Assembly (NCBI GenBank): GCA_000170815.1
Contig: ABCO01000003.1
Location: forward strand, 1 to 64,000
DNA from: an unidentified eubacterium SCB49
GTDB lineage: Bacteria; Bacteroidota; Bacteroidia; Flavobacteriales; Flavobacteriaceae
Direction: 5' to 3'
Length of the DNA stretch: 64,000 bases
Of the stretch, positions 1 to 9,224 are shown in pieces. Numbering within the stretch: position 1 is the stretch's first letter; each line of letters opens with the position of its first letter. Made by a program: the position numbers and the translations under genes. The notes beneath the pieces were generated by a model that searched no databases, had not been told where the DNA came from, and saw only the letters and a list, made by a program, of their open reading frames with translations.

Positions 1-182
1 ATTCTACCTATTGTTATTTTTATTCTTTACTTACTGTATCGAAAACAAAATAAAAATGATCAGAAATAGATTGTTTTAGTGTGATTTTTTTTCATTTTGA
101 TTTTATGAAAATGTCAAAAGAATGCAAAAGAAATGTCAACACCTGTTTCATATCAAAAAATTCGTAGTTCTTTACACTTGTA

Positions 183-1055
183 ATGATGAAAAAACAATCA
201 GTTCGATTTTTTATACTTTCAGTAATTATTCTTGTGCTATCTGTTTCCTGTGCTGAAGATGATTTTGATAAGAACTTGGAAAGTAAAACTAAAGTAGTTT
301 TACGAAATTTGGGACATGAACTTTTATTGTCTCAAAATGATAGTACTTCGCTTGTATTGCCTGTGATAAAATCTTCTGATGATGTGTATAGTTTATCTTT
401 TGAAAAATCCTTGTCTTTTGACCCTTTAGATTTACAATTATTAGTACATAACAGTGTTGAAAAGCTAGGTTTGCCTAAAGATTTTTATGTAGAAGTGATT
501 CGTTGTGATGATAAAGAAGTAGCGTATAGTTATTTATCTTCAAGTGTTGAGGCGTCAAATATTTTTCCTTGTAGTGGGAGATTGTTGCCTAAAAGCTGTT
601 TTGTAATACAATTTAACTATACAGGTGTTTTTAATAAAAAAAACGGAGGGAATCCAGTATTTTATTTATTGGTCTTCTTAGTGTTAGCTTTTTTAGCCTT
701 TGTTTTTTATAGTCGTTACATCGCATATACTCATGAAGTTGAACATGTAGATGCTAATGTAAAGACGTTAGGAAGTTTTTATTTCTATCCCGACCAAAAT
801 AAACTTGTGAAAGCTGCTACTGAGATTAATTTGTCAAAAAAAGAGTGTGAGTTATTGACTATATTAGTGACAAATGCGAATCAAATAGTAACTCGAGAAA
901 TATTAGAAAAACAAGTATGGGAAGACCATGGTGTGGTCGTAGGTAGGAGTCTAGATACATATATTTCTAAACTTAGAAAAAAACTTAAAAGTGACGATGA
1001 CTTAAAAATAACGAATATACATGGTGTGGGTTATAAGCTCGAAGTAAGCGAGTAA
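183..1055 (+). CDS. Membrane-anchored winged-helix transcriptional regulator
   Basis: One-component regulator with an extracytoplasmic sensor. Residues 1-22 form a signal peptide ending in a lipobox-like VSC; residues about 25-157 are a periplasmic segment with cysteines at 108, 130 and 139; residues about 158-178 are a membrane helix; residues about 195-288 are an OmpR/PhoB-type winged helix (recognition region with SLDTYISKLRKKL and the C-terminal hairpin GVGYKLEV). No receiver domain or phospho-acceptor Asp is present, so signalling is presumably through the membrane. Topology is the reverse of ToxR, whose DNA-binding domain is N-terminal. Two adjacent ATG codons (183, 186) can serve as start. 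The target genes are unknown. Confidence 0.8.
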   Translation: MMKKQSVRFFILSVIILVLSVSCAEDDFDKNLESKTKVVLRNLGHELLLSQNDSTSLVLPVIKSSDDVYSLSFEKSLSFDPLDLQLLVHNSVEKLGLPKDFYVEVIRCDDKEVAYSYLSSSVEASNIFPCSGRLLPKSCFVIQFNYTGVFNKKNGGNPVFYLLVFLVLAFLAFVFYSRYIAYTHEVEHVDANVKTLGSFYFYPDQNKLVKAATEINLSKKECELLTILVTNANQIVTREILEKQVWEDHGVVVGRSLDTYISKLRKKLKSDDDLKITNIHGVGYKLEVSE

Positions 1056-1174
1056 ATATCCGAAAAAGACCTTGTTTTTGATAAATTTGAATGTTTTTTG
1101 TATTTTATCGTTTTAAAAATTGCTTTTAATAGTATATTGATATATATTGGGGCAAAATAATTTTAATAGCATTA

Positions 1175-1636
1175 ATGGCAAAATCACAACAAACTTTTAG
1201 TAAAAACGAGAAAGAGAAGAAACGCTTAAAAAAGCGTGAAGACAAGCGCAAGAAAATGGAAGCGCGTAAAGCAGAGAAAGAGGCTAACGGAAGCACAGGA
1301 ATAGACTTTGTGTACGTTGATCACATGGGTAATTTGGTAGATACTCCGCCAGATCCAGATATGAAAGTCGAAATAGAAGCAGAAGATATTGTTTTAGGTA
1401 TTCCTAAATCTGAAGATACAGATGAAGACAAGTTTGATCCAGTTAGAATAGGAACTGTAGACTTTTATGATTCATCAAAAGGATTTGGATTTATTATAGA
1501 TGGTAAAGACAAGCAAAAGTATTTCTGCCATGTAAGTGGACTTATAGATGAAATAACAGAAGGTAATTTAGTTTCTTTTGAACTTGAAAAAGGACAAAGA
1601 GGAATGAATGCAGTCAAAGTAAAGTTAGAAAAATAA
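1175..1636 (+). CDS. Cold-shock-domain RNA-binding protein with basic N-terminal extension
   Basis: Residues about 91-152 are a cold-shock domain with RNP1 (KGFGFI) and RNP2 (KYFCHVS) motifs, which bind single-stranded nucleic acid. The first 40 residues are a highly charged, Lys/Arg-rich helix, followed by an acidic linker (residues 58-88). Ordinary CspA proteins are about 70 residues, so this is an extended flavobacterial form. It is followed by a strong hairpin terminator, so it is probably monocistronic. Next to it lie a J-domain protein and a DEAD-box helicase, suggesting a shared RNA-remodelling or cold-adaptation role (inference from context). Confidence 0.88.
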   Translation: MAKSQQTFSKNEKEKKRLKKREDKRKKMEARKAEKEANGSTGIDFVYVDHMGNLVDTPPDPDMKVEIEAEDIVLGIPKSEDTDEDKFDPVRIGTVDFYDSSKGFGFIIDGKDKQKYFCHVSGLIDEITEGNLVSFELEKGQRGMNAVKVKLEK

Positions 1637-1663
1637 CTAAAGCTTTTTCTTAATAAAAAAACG

Positions 1664-1702
1664 CAGTGCAAAATGTATTTTATATTTTGCACTGTTTTTT
1701 TT
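1664..1702 (+). terminator. Rho-independent terminator after the cold-shock gene
   Basis: An 11-bp perfect stem (CAGTGCAAAAT pairing with ATTTTGCACTG) with a 9-base loop is followed by eight T residues, 28 bases after the stop codon. Confidence 0.88.
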
Positions 1703-1843
1703 ATCATATTAGTTAAGCTTTAATAACGGTAGGGGTTTAGAAAGCAAAAAACATTTTTTATATATTAATATTAATTTTATCCATACAAAAAATTATTATC
1801 CATTAAAAAGAAGTAATTTCGCGCCCACAATAATGCATTGATT

Positions 1844-2293
1844 ATGAAAAGAATAAACGAAAACAAAAAATTATTTGGAGTTGAAAAAGATATAGATCTT
1901 AAAGCTTTAAAAAAGAGTTATCGCAATCTTGTAAAAGAATGGCATCCAGATAAGTTTCAGGATGGTGATAAGAAGCAAGAAGAAGCAGAGATACAAAGTA
2001 GAAGAATTATCGATGGGTATCATTTTTTGGTGAGTATGGCGCCAGAAACTAAAGAAAAAAACCTTCCAGAATATACAGAGACTATTACAAATAGTGCGAT
2101 ACAAGATTACCAACATAAAGGTTTATTATTAGAAATAACTTTTACAGATGGGTCAACTTACGAATACTTTGGTGTTACCAAACCTGTTTATCTTAAGATG
2201 ATTAACGCAGGTAACTTAAACCGTTACGCTAAGCGAAATATCTATCCTAAATTTACATACCGTAAATCAAAACGTATTTTACAAGAAGCATAA
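1844..2293 (+). CDS. J-domain protein with C-terminal KTSC domain
   Basis: The N-terminal half is a J domain with the HPD signature (residues 34-36) that stimulates Hsp70/DnaK ATPase. The C-terminal half (residues about 90-142, with YEYFGVTKPVYLKMI) looks like a KTSC domain, a small fold seen in phage and bacterial proteins and linked to RNA metabolism. There are no Gly/Phe or zinc-finger regions, so it is not DnaJ itself. A TTG at 1838 lies in frame, but the ATG at 1844 gives the normal J-domain start. It sits 21 bp upstream of a DEAD-box helicase gene, so the two are likely co-transcribed. It may direct DnaK to an RNA or ribosome substrate (inference). Confidence 0.82.
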   Translation: MKRINENKKLFGVEKDIDLKALKKSYRNLVKEWHPDKFQDGDKKQEEAEIQSRRIIDGYHFLVSMAPETKEKNLPEYTETITNSAIQDYQHKGLLLEITFTDGSTYEYFGVTKPVYLKMINAGNLNRYAKRNIYPKFTYRKSKRILQEA

Positions 2294-2314
2294 TCTCAAA
2301 ATAGTTCTCGATAT

Positions 2315-3652
2315 ATGGCAAACACATTTAAAAGTTTAGGCGTTGATTCATTTTTAGTAAAAGGATTAAAAACGTTAGATATTTTAGCTCCAACAGATAT
2401 TCAAACTAAGATTATCCCTGTTGTATTAAATCAAAAAGATGATGTTGTTGGTATTGCTAAAACTGGAACCGGAAAAACGGCGGCTTTTGGTTTACCATTA
2501 TTACAACAAATAGATGTTAACAATAATGACATACAAGCTATTGTATTAGCACCTACTAGAGAATTAGGACAGCAGATTTATAAAAACCTTTCTGATTTTG
2601 CTAAGTTTAAGCCAGAAATTTCCATTGCTTCTACTTGTGGGGGTGTACCTATAAAACCACAAATAGAAAGACTAAAAGATCCCACACATATTGTGGTTGC
2701 AACTCCAGGTAGATTAATAGATTTACTAGAGCGTAAAGCTGTGGCTATAAGTAATGCTTCTTATTTAGTTATTGATGAAGCAGATGAAATGGTGACAATC
2801 TTAAAAGAAGGCTTAGATAAAATTGTCAAAGGACTTCCTAAAAAAAGGAGAACCTTTCTGTTTACGGCAACACTTTCTGGAGAGATTAAACAGTTGGTTC
2901 AAAACTATCTTTCAAAAAAAGTTTCTCATATAGAAGTAGACATGGCAACTTTAGGGCATCAAGGTATTGATCATCAGTATGTGGTGGTAAATCCTGAAGA
3001 AAAATTGGATGTTTTAATGCATTTTTTAAGTAGTAAAGAAGGGCAGCGTGGTATTATTTTTTGTAAAACAAAAGCAGCAGTAAATAAGCTTGCTAAAAAG
3101 TTGGCAATACATAAATTTTCATCTGGAGCAATACATGGAAGTTTATCACAGCCTATTCGTGATAGAATAATGGATCAGTTTAGGGCAGGGCATATTAATA
3201 TCCTTATTGCTACAGACCTTGCGGCACGTGGTATCGATGTTAAAGAGATTTCTTATGTTGTCCAATATCATTTGCCAGACACTTTTGATGCTTATGTTCA
3301 CAGAAGTGGTCGTACAGCTAGAGCAGGAGCAAAGGGGCTTTCTCTTAGTGTGATACAACAAGAAGAAGTGCAAGATATGCCAGAACTTGAAGATGAACTA
3401 GGTATTACTTTTTCTGAAATGCCCAAGGCAGATGCTTTATCTATAGAAGAGAATAACGCTAAATTATGGGCAAAACAGATATTTAAAACAAAACCCAATC
3501 GTTTTATTTCCGAAGCTTTTAAAACAGACATTAAAACAATTTTTCATCATTTAACAAAGGATGAATTGGTAGATAAACTTTTAGCACATCATTTAAATCA
3601 GTCTAAAAATACAATGGCAAAAGAGGTTTCTGTAAAAAAAAGAAAACTTTAG
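2315..3652 (+). CDS. DEAD-box ATP-dependent RNA helicase
   Basis: All core SF2 DEAD-box motifs are present: Q motif region (PTDIQ, residue about 27), Walker A AKTGTGKT (48-55), PTRELGQQ, TPGRL, DEAD (about 154), TAT (about 184; SAT in most relatives), ARGID and HRSGRTAR (about 328). The C-terminal tail after residue 350 is short and lacks the basic repeats of RhlE. Its role is RNA unwinding, for example in ribosome assembly or cold adaptation. It follows the J-domain gene by 21 bp and is closed by a bidirectional terminator. Confidence 0.9.
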   Translation: MANTFKSLGVDSFLVKGLKTLDILAPTDIQTKIIPVVLNQKDDVVGIAKTGTGKTAAFGLPLLQQIDVNNNDIQAIVLAPTRELGQQIYKNLSDFAKFKPEISIASTCGGVPIKPQIERLKDPTHIVVATPGRLIDLLERKAVAISNASYLVIDEADEMVTILKEGLDKIVKGLPKKRRTFLFTATLSGEIKQLVQNYLSKKVSHIEVDMATLGHQGIDHQYVVVNPEEKLDVLMHFLSSKEGQRGIIFCKTKAAVNKLAKKLAIHKFSSGAIHGSLSQPIRDRIMDQFRAGHINILIATDLAARGIDVKEISYVVQYHLPDTFDAYVHRSGRTARAGAKGLSLSVIQQEEVQDMPELEDELGITFSEMPKADALSIEENNAKLWAKQIFKTKPNRFISEAFKTDIKTIFHHLTKDELVDKLLAHHLNQSKNTMAKEVSVKKRKL

Positions 3653-3671
3653 TAGCTAAATAATAAGCTTT

Positions 3672-3717
3672 AAAAAGGGTTTAAGTTTTTCTGAAATGTA
3701 AAACTTAAACCCTTTTT
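3672..3717. terminator. Bidirectional terminator between convergent genes
   Basis: A perfect 18-bp stem flanks a 10-base loop, with A-run on the left and T-run on the right, so it can terminate on both strands. It lies between the helicase (+) and the adhesin-like gene (-). Confidence 0.92.
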
Positions 3718-3736
3718 TTATGTTAATCAAAAAAAA

Positions 3737-4921
3737 TTAAAGTTTAATTTTTAAATCGCCATCTGTTGTTTGGTATAAGTCACCAGTAGATAGCGAGCCT
3801 AATTGAGATTCGGTAGGTAGATTAGAAAAATTGATAGAAGTAGCTTTTATTTTTCCATTCACTTCAAGTTTTTCAGTTAAACCATTTGTGCCTGTACCTA
3901 TACCAAAATTTCCTTGGTCATCAATTCTTGCACGTATTAAAACATTAGAACTACCATCTGGAGTAGTATAAAAATCAATCCTACCAGGCATATCTCCTGG
4001 CCCAGTATTTTGATTGTCCATAGTACCTAGATATATTGAAGATGCTGTTCTGTAATTACTGCCATCATAGCCCTGTGCTTCAATATTTAGGATATTATCA
4101 AAATTTTTATTATAAACTGGACCTGGTTCTTCTAAGGTTCCAGAAGCACTTCTTATATGAAAAGATGTAAGATTTGTACTATAACTATATATGTCTAAAT
4201 CTGCATCCCAATTATTATTCGAATTTCCGTGTAACTCTAAAACTTCGGTTGGAGTTTCTGTTCCAATACCTATATTCCCATTTTTTAATATTGTTAAAGC
4301 ATTATTTCTAACAATATCTTCTCCGTCCTCATAGCCATTACCAACACTAAAAATTCTATCTGTATTACTAGCTGCTGTTAAGTAATCTGTATTATAACTA
4401 CCTAGAGCAATTTCACTTGTTGAAGGGGCTACAACGTTATTACCTAATCCAATACTATAATCGCCTAGGTTGGAGTTATCCCAATTTGTGCCATTAGTAT
4501 ATCCTGCTCTAAATGCAGATTTTCCTTTATCAAAAAACAAACGACTATCATCATTTTCTCCAGAAACATCATCTAAAGAATTACTTCCGATAACAAAATC
4601 ATCACTTTGAGGACTTGTTGTGTTATAGACAACACCGTTGTAACTAGTAAATTCTCCATTAGAATCGATAGGAATCCAATATGAACTATCAAAATACCAA
4701 AAACCTTCATTTCCATCTATTTGAAAAATCAATAATCCCTTTGTGGGATTGGAAATATTCATTTTTTGGTTTTCTGTCATTCTAGGAATTAATATACCAC
4801 TAGAAGTAGATTTAATATCTAATGCACTAGATGTGTCTGGTGTAGTTGTATTGATACCAACTTGAGAAAAAACAGGAAAAGAGGTGAGAATTATTAAAAT
4901 ACAAAGGCGAGTGATAATCAT
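3737..4921 (-). CDS. Secreted structural/tail-fibre-like protein
   Basis: A signal peptide (residues 1-19, cleaved after VFS) is followed by the flavobacterial opening VGINTTTPDTSSALDIKS and GILIPRMT. The rest is rich in Gly, Asn, Ser and Thr with short repeated phrases (NGNIGIGTETPTEVLELHG and a similar unit near residue 345). This pattern is typical of Bacteroidota extracellular beta-structured proteins related to phage tail-fibre/head-spike C-termini. No catalytic motif and no T9SS C-terminal domain are evident. Function is unknown; a surface or secreted structural role is likely. Confidence 0.7.
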   Translation of the reverse strand: MIITRLCILIILTSFPVFSQVGINTTTPDTSSALDIKSTSSGILIPRMTENQKMNISNPTKGLLIFQIDGNEGFWYFDSSYWIPIDSNGEFTSYNGVVYNTTSPQSDDFVIGSNSLDDVSGENDDSRLFFDKGKSAFRAGYTNGTNWDNSNLGDYSIGLGNNVVAPSTSEIALGSYNTDYLTAASNTDRIFSVGNGYEDGEDIVRNNALTILKNGNIGIGTETPTEVLELHGNSNNNWDADLDIYSYSTNLTSFHIRSASGTLEEPGPVYNKNFDNILNIEAQGYDGSNYRTASSIYLGTMDNQNTGPGDMPGRIDFYTTPDGSSNVLIRARIDDQGNFGIGTGTNGLTEKLEVNGKIKATSINFSNLPTESQLGSLSTGDLYQTTDGDLKIKL

Positions 4922-5101
4922 AATATTATTTGGTTATAAATTTATTATTATGAGGATAAATGTAAAAATAACCATTTAGCACTACTAAGTGTGTTTTATC
5001 GCATTAAATATGTTAAAATTTTGAAAGGATGTGTCTATTTAGTTAATTAAAGCAGTATTATAATTGCTATATTTGAGATTATAATTAATCTTTCTCTATT
5101 T

Positions 5102-7129
5102 ATGAAATCACTGATCTATTTATCTGTTCTAGCATTAGCTTTTACGAGTTGTAAAAATGAACCTGATAAAACTAACGAAGTGCTCCAAACAAAAGAACCT
5201 GTAGTTTTTGATGGTATAAATACTGCAATTAAACCAGGAGATAATTTTTATAATCATGTAAACAAAAGCTGGTATGATAGTGCTGTTATTGCAGATGACC
5301 AAGTAGGAGTTGGGTCGTATCGTTTTTTAAACATTCCACAGCAAGAATTACTTAAAAATATTTTAGAAGAGGTTTCTGGGGTAAAAAATCCTGAGGGAAG
5401 TACTGAGCAATTAGTAGGAGATTTTTATGCGTCTGGAATGGATACCATTAGTATAAATAAACGTGGTATAACTCCTATTCAACCTATTTTAGATCGTATA
5501 AACTCTCTTGAGAGTGTTTCAGAAATGTTAGATTTTGTTGCTACACAAATGAAAACGGGTGATTATTCTATAATAAGCGCTTATATTTCTGCAGATCAAG
5601 AAAACAGCTCTTTAAATATTTTACACTTAGGGCAAACAGGATTGGGTTTGCCAGATCGTGATTATTATTTTGGAGAAGATACTTCTGTAATTGAGATACA
5701 AGAAGCCTATCTTCAGTATATTACTTCGCTATTTGAACTTACAGGTCAGGAACATGCTGGGAAAATGGCAAATGTTGTTTTTAACATTGAAAAACAATTA
5801 GCAGCATCTCATAAAACAAGAATTGAACGTCGTTCCATTAAAGATAATTATAACAAATGGACCTTAGAGGCTCTAGATAAAAGAAACAAAAACATCTCTT
5901 GGGCTAGTATATTTAATACCTTAGGGATGGATATCACAACACTAGATGTTCGGCAGCCAGTATATTATGATACGTTAGACAAAATGTTATCTCAGGTGCC
6001 TTTAGAACAATGGAAAACGTATTTAAAAGCAAATTCAATCAAGTCACATGCAACTATATTAGGCAAACCTTTTCAAGATGCATCTTTTGCGTATTCAAAA
6101 ATATTATCTGGGCAAAGTGAACAACAATCAAGAGCTAAACAAATGGTACGTCGTGTAGACCAACAATTAGGTTTTGCTTTGGGGCAATTATATGTAAAAA
6201 GGTATTTTAATGAAGCAGCAAAAGAGCGTGCATTAGATTTAGTTAATAATTTTCAGAAAACCTTAGAGCGTCGTATTGAAAATTTAGATTGGATGAGCGA
6301 CAGCACAAAAGTAAAAGCAAAAGAGAAGTTGTTTGCTATTAGTAAAAAAATAGGATATCCAGATGTATGGCGAACTTATGATGTCACCATAAATAAAGAT
6401 ACTTATTTTGAAAATGTTGTAGCGCTTCGAAAAAATGATTTTGAATATAAACTAGCGCAACTTAATAAAGCTCCTAATAGAGATGAATGGCACACAACAC
6501 CATCTACAGTGACTGCGTATTACAATCCTTCTTTAAATGAAATTGTTTTTCCAGCAGGAATTTTACAAGCCCCTTATTTTGATTTATACGCAGATGATGC
6601 TGTAAATTATGGGGGAATTGGGATGGTAATTGGTCACGAATTTACCCATGCCTTTGATGATCAAGGCGCACAATATGATAAAGATGGTAATGTTACCAAT
6701 TGGTGGACAGCTGAGGATTATGATAAATTTAAAGGAAAAACCAATCAGATTATCGAACAATATGGAGCCTTTACTGTTTTGGATAGTTTGCACTTAAAAG
6801 GAGCATTAACAGTTGGAGAAAATACCGCTGATAATGGCGGTATAGCGATTGCTTTTGATGCTTTTCAGAAAACAAAACAAGCTCAAGGTGACGAAAAAAT
6901 AGGTGGATATACTCCAGAACAACGTTTCTTTTTGTCTGTTGCGCGTATTTGGCGTGTAAAAATGAGAGACGAGTTTTTACGTAATTATGTAACTACAGAT
7001 CCTCATTCGCCTCCTATGTGGCGTGTAAACGGACCCTTAATGAATTTCACACCATTTTATGAAGCCTTTGATGTAAAAGAAGGAGATGTAAATTATAAAT
7101 CTGAAGAAGAACGTATCTCTATCTGGTAA
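5102..7129 (+). CDS. M13 family zinc metallopeptidase (neprilysin/PepO-like lipoprotein)
   Basis: Full-length M13 peptidase, 675 residues. The lipobox FTSC places the mature protein on a membrane facing the periplasm or outside. The zinc site is HEFTH (about residue 512) with the downstream ENTADNGG (about residue 573), which supplies the third ligand and the Asp that orients it. The S1 region NPSLNEIVFPAGILQ and the C-terminal RVNGPLMNF, which in neprilysin carries the substrate-binding Arg, are also present. It cleaves oligopeptides at hydrophobic residues. A TATATTTG element at 5068-5075 is a plausible -7 promoter. Confidence 0.93.
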   Translation: MKSLIYLSVLALAFTSCKNEPDKTNEVLQTKEPVVFDGINTAIKPGDNFYNHVNKSWYDSAVIADDQVGVGSYRFLNIPQQELLKNILEEVSGVKNPEGSTEQLVGDFYASGMDTISINKRGITPIQPILDRINSLESVSEMLDFVATQMKTGDYSIISAYISADQENSSLNILHLGQTGLGLPDRDYYFGEDTSVIEIQEAYLQYITSLFELTGQEHAGKMANVVFNIEKQLAASHKTRIERRSIKDNYNKWTLEALDKRNKNISWASIFNTLGMDITTLDVRQPVYYDTLDKMLSQVPLEQWKTYLKANSIKSHATILGKPFQDASFAYSKILSGQSEQQSRAKQMVRRVDQQLGFALGQLYVKRYFNEAAKERALDLVNNFQKTLERRIENLDWMSDSTKVKAKEKLFAISKKIGYPDVWRTYDVTINKDTYFENVVALRKNDFEYKLAQLNKAPNRDEWHTTPSTVTAYYNPSLNEIVFPAGILQAPYFDLYADDAVNYGGIGMVIGHEFTHAFDDQGAQYDKDGNVTNWWTAEDYDKFKGKTNQIIEQYGAFTVLDSLHLKGALTVGENTADNGGIAIAFDAFQKTKQAQGDEKIGGYTPEQRFFLSVARIWRVKMRDEFLRNYVTTDPHSPPMWRVNGPLMNFTPFYEAFDVKEGDVNYKSEEERISIW

Positions 7130-7189
7130 TTAATACTTGTTAGGATTTCTTTGATACACGACTAAAAAACGAAACTAATAATATTTCAA

Positions 7190-7720
7190 ATGAAAAAAAT
7201 AATAGCACTAGGAGGTAGTAATAGTAAAAAATCAATAAATAAAGCTTTAGCTACTTATGTAGCAAAACAAGTGGCTAATTCTGAGACAATTGTAGCAGAT
7301 CTAAATGATTTTAATATTCCTCAGTACGGTATAGATCACGAAGTGGAACACGGTATACCTGCAGGTGCCACACGTTTACACGACCTAATTGATGCTGCCG
7401 ACGGACTCGTTATTTCTTTAGCAGAGCATAATGGTGCTTATTCAGCAGCTTTTAAAAGTGCTTATGATTGGTTATCTAGAATTAACCCAAAAGTTTGGAA
7501 AGAAAAACCAATGCTTTTAATGGCTACTTCGCCAGGAGGAAGAGGTGCACAAACAGTGCTGGGTATTGCAAAAGCTGGTTTTCCAAGATTGGGCGGTAAT
7601 ATAATAGCAGACTTTTCATTGCCTTTTTTTGATACTAATTTTTCTGAAAATGGAATTAAAGATGAAGCTTTACAAACAGAATTAAACGAAAAAATTAAGC
7701 TATTAGAAGCAGTAATTTAA
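7190..7720 (+). CDS. NADPH-dependent FMN reductase family protein
   Basis: Flavodoxin-like fold of the FMN_red family. The phosphate-binding loop GGSNSKKSINKALA sits at the N-terminus, followed by the PQYGID and EHNGAYSAAFKSAYDW regions that contact flavin, and SPGGRGAQTVLG. The length (176 residues) is normal. It probably reduces flavin or quinones with NAD(P)H in the cytoplasm. It lies 60 bp after the M13 peptidase, possibly in the same transcript. Confidence 0.85.
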   Translation: MKKIIALGGSNSKKSINKALATYVAKQVANSETIVADLNDFNIPQYGIDHEVEHGIPAGATRLHDLIDAADGLVISLAEHNGAYSAAFKSAYDWLSRINPKVWKEKPMLLMATSPGGRGAQTVLGIAKAGFPRLGGNIIADFSLPFFDTNFSENGIKDEALQTELNEKIKLLEAVI

Positions 7721-7796
7721 TAGTCTAATTAATTTCTAGTAAATTAATTTTTAATAAAATACAATCACATCATTTTTCAATATTAAACCAGCTTCT

Positions 7797-8366
7797 ATGT
7801 CTTTAAAACACGTCATTATTTTCTTTATTGGTTTCTTTACTTTACAAGGTTTTAGTCAAGAAAGCACTCCTTCTGCTATATTCTGGAATACCTTAAAATC
7901 GCACTGCGGAAATGCTTATGCGGGTACATTAGTACTACCAGAAGATGATGAAGCCTTTGGAGGAAAAAGATTAGAAATGCACGTGAAATCTTGTTCTGAA
8001 AATGAAATGAAAATTCCTTTTTTTGTAGGTGAAGACAGATCGCGTACTTGGATTTTAACAATGAATGATGGTATTATATCATTAAAACACGATCATCGTC
8101 ATGAAGATGGTACAGAAGAAAAAATCAACTTTTACGGAGGAACTTCAAGCAATGTGGGACTTGCGGATCTTCAGTTTTTTCCTGCAGATGCGCATACCCA
8201 AAATATGATACCTGCAGCTGCAACAAATGTGTGGTGGATTACTATAGATGAAACTACATTTACCTATAACTTACGTCGTCTAGGATCAGAACGTGTTTTT
8301 AAAGTTGTGATGGATCTTACAACACCTATCGCAACACCAGAAGCGCCTTGGGGTTGGGAAGATTAA
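7797..8366 (+). CDS. Exported protein of unknown function
   Basis: A clear signal peptide (cleaved after GFSQ, residue about 21) precedes a 168-residue mature protein with two cysteines (SHCGNAYAG and VKSCSEN) and a Trp-rich core (DRSRTWILTM, NVWWITIDETT). The pattern looks like a small beta-rich secreted protein. I do not recognise a characterised family. Neighbours are the FMN reductase and MarC, in the same direction. Confidence 0.6.
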   Translation: MSLKHVIIFFIGFFTLQGFSQESTPSAIFWNTLKSHCGNAYAGTLVLPEDDEAFGGKRLEMHVKSCSENEMKIPFFVGEDRSRTWILTMNDGIISLKHDHRHEDGTEEKINFYGGTSSNVGLADLQFFPADAHTQNMIPAAATNVWWITIDETTFTYNLRRLGSERVFKVVMDLTTPIATPEAPWGWED

Positions 8367-8399
8367 TTGTGTTTTTATTAAAACGAAATATAACTACTT

Positions 8400-9023
8400 A
8401 TGGATAACTTAATCACATTTTCGCTTACGGTTTTTACCGGTTTTTTTGCGATAACCAATCCTATATCTAATATGACCGTTTTTTTATCGCTAACACAAGG
8501 TGCAGATAAAAAGACAAAGAGAGATATAAATACAAGAGCAAATATTATTGCTTTTGTGATTGTGACACTATTTATAATTTTAGGAAAGTACATTTTCGAA
8601 TTATTCAATATTAGTATCCCCGCATTTAAAATAACAGGTGGGATTCTAATCTTTTTTATTGGTTTCGAAATGTTACAATCTAAAGCTTCTAATGTTAAGA
8701 ATCTTAAAAAAGTAGATATTGATGAAAATATAGCAGTATCACCATTGGCGATTCCTATAATTGCAGGGCCAGGAACAATTGTAACAGCAATGAATTTTGT
8801 AGCAGATGTTTCTTATATACATATAATATTGGTAGTTCTCATGTTTGGCCTCATGTGTTTCTTAACCTATTTAACCTTTAGAATGAGTGATTTTGTGGTT
8901 GCTACAGTAGGAAATAATGTTATTTCTGTAATTGGTAAAATAATGGGGCTTATTATAGCGATAATTGGTACCGGGATGATTATTGAAGGTATTAAAATTT
9001 CGTTTAATTTTATTACTAGCTAA
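8400..9023 (+). CDS. MarC family integral membrane protein
   Basis: The 207 residues carry six predicted membrane segments. The family hallmarks are FFAITNPISN in helix 1 and the PLAIPIIAGPGTI motif in the middle. MarC proteins have no proven transport substrate; the former link to multiple antibiotic resistance was withdrawn. It begins 33 bp after the preceding secreted-protein gene and ends just before a hairpin terminator. Confidence 0.88.
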   Translation: MDNLITFSLTVFTGFFAITNPISNMTVFLSLTQGADKKTKRDINTRANIIAFVIVTLFIILGKYIFELFNISIPAFKITGGILIFFIGFEMLQSKASNVKNLKKVDIDENIAVSPLAIPIIAGPGTIVTAMNFVADVSYIHIILVVLMFGLMCFLTYLTFRMSDFVVATVGNNVISVIGKIMGLIIAIIGTGMIIEGIKISFNFITS

Positions 9024-9043
9024 TATTTTTCATTATCATTTAG

Positions 9044-9073
9044 AGAGCCCATTATATTTAGATGGGCTCTTTT
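9044..9073 (+). terminator. Rho-independent terminator after marC-like gene
   Basis: A 9-bp perfect stem (AGAGCCCAT with ATGGGCTCT) has a 9-base loop and is followed by a short T-rich tract. Confidence 0.75.
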
Positions 9074-9224
9074 AGTTTACAATAGTTTTTAGTCTTAAAA
9101 GAGTGATTATCTTTGTTTCTGAAATTCTATAGCTTGATATTGATCTTGTTGTTTAAATAACAGTAACCATTGTTAAGTGTTTAAAAAGAATTAAATTCAG
9201 CATATTTCTGAAGTAAAACTACCC

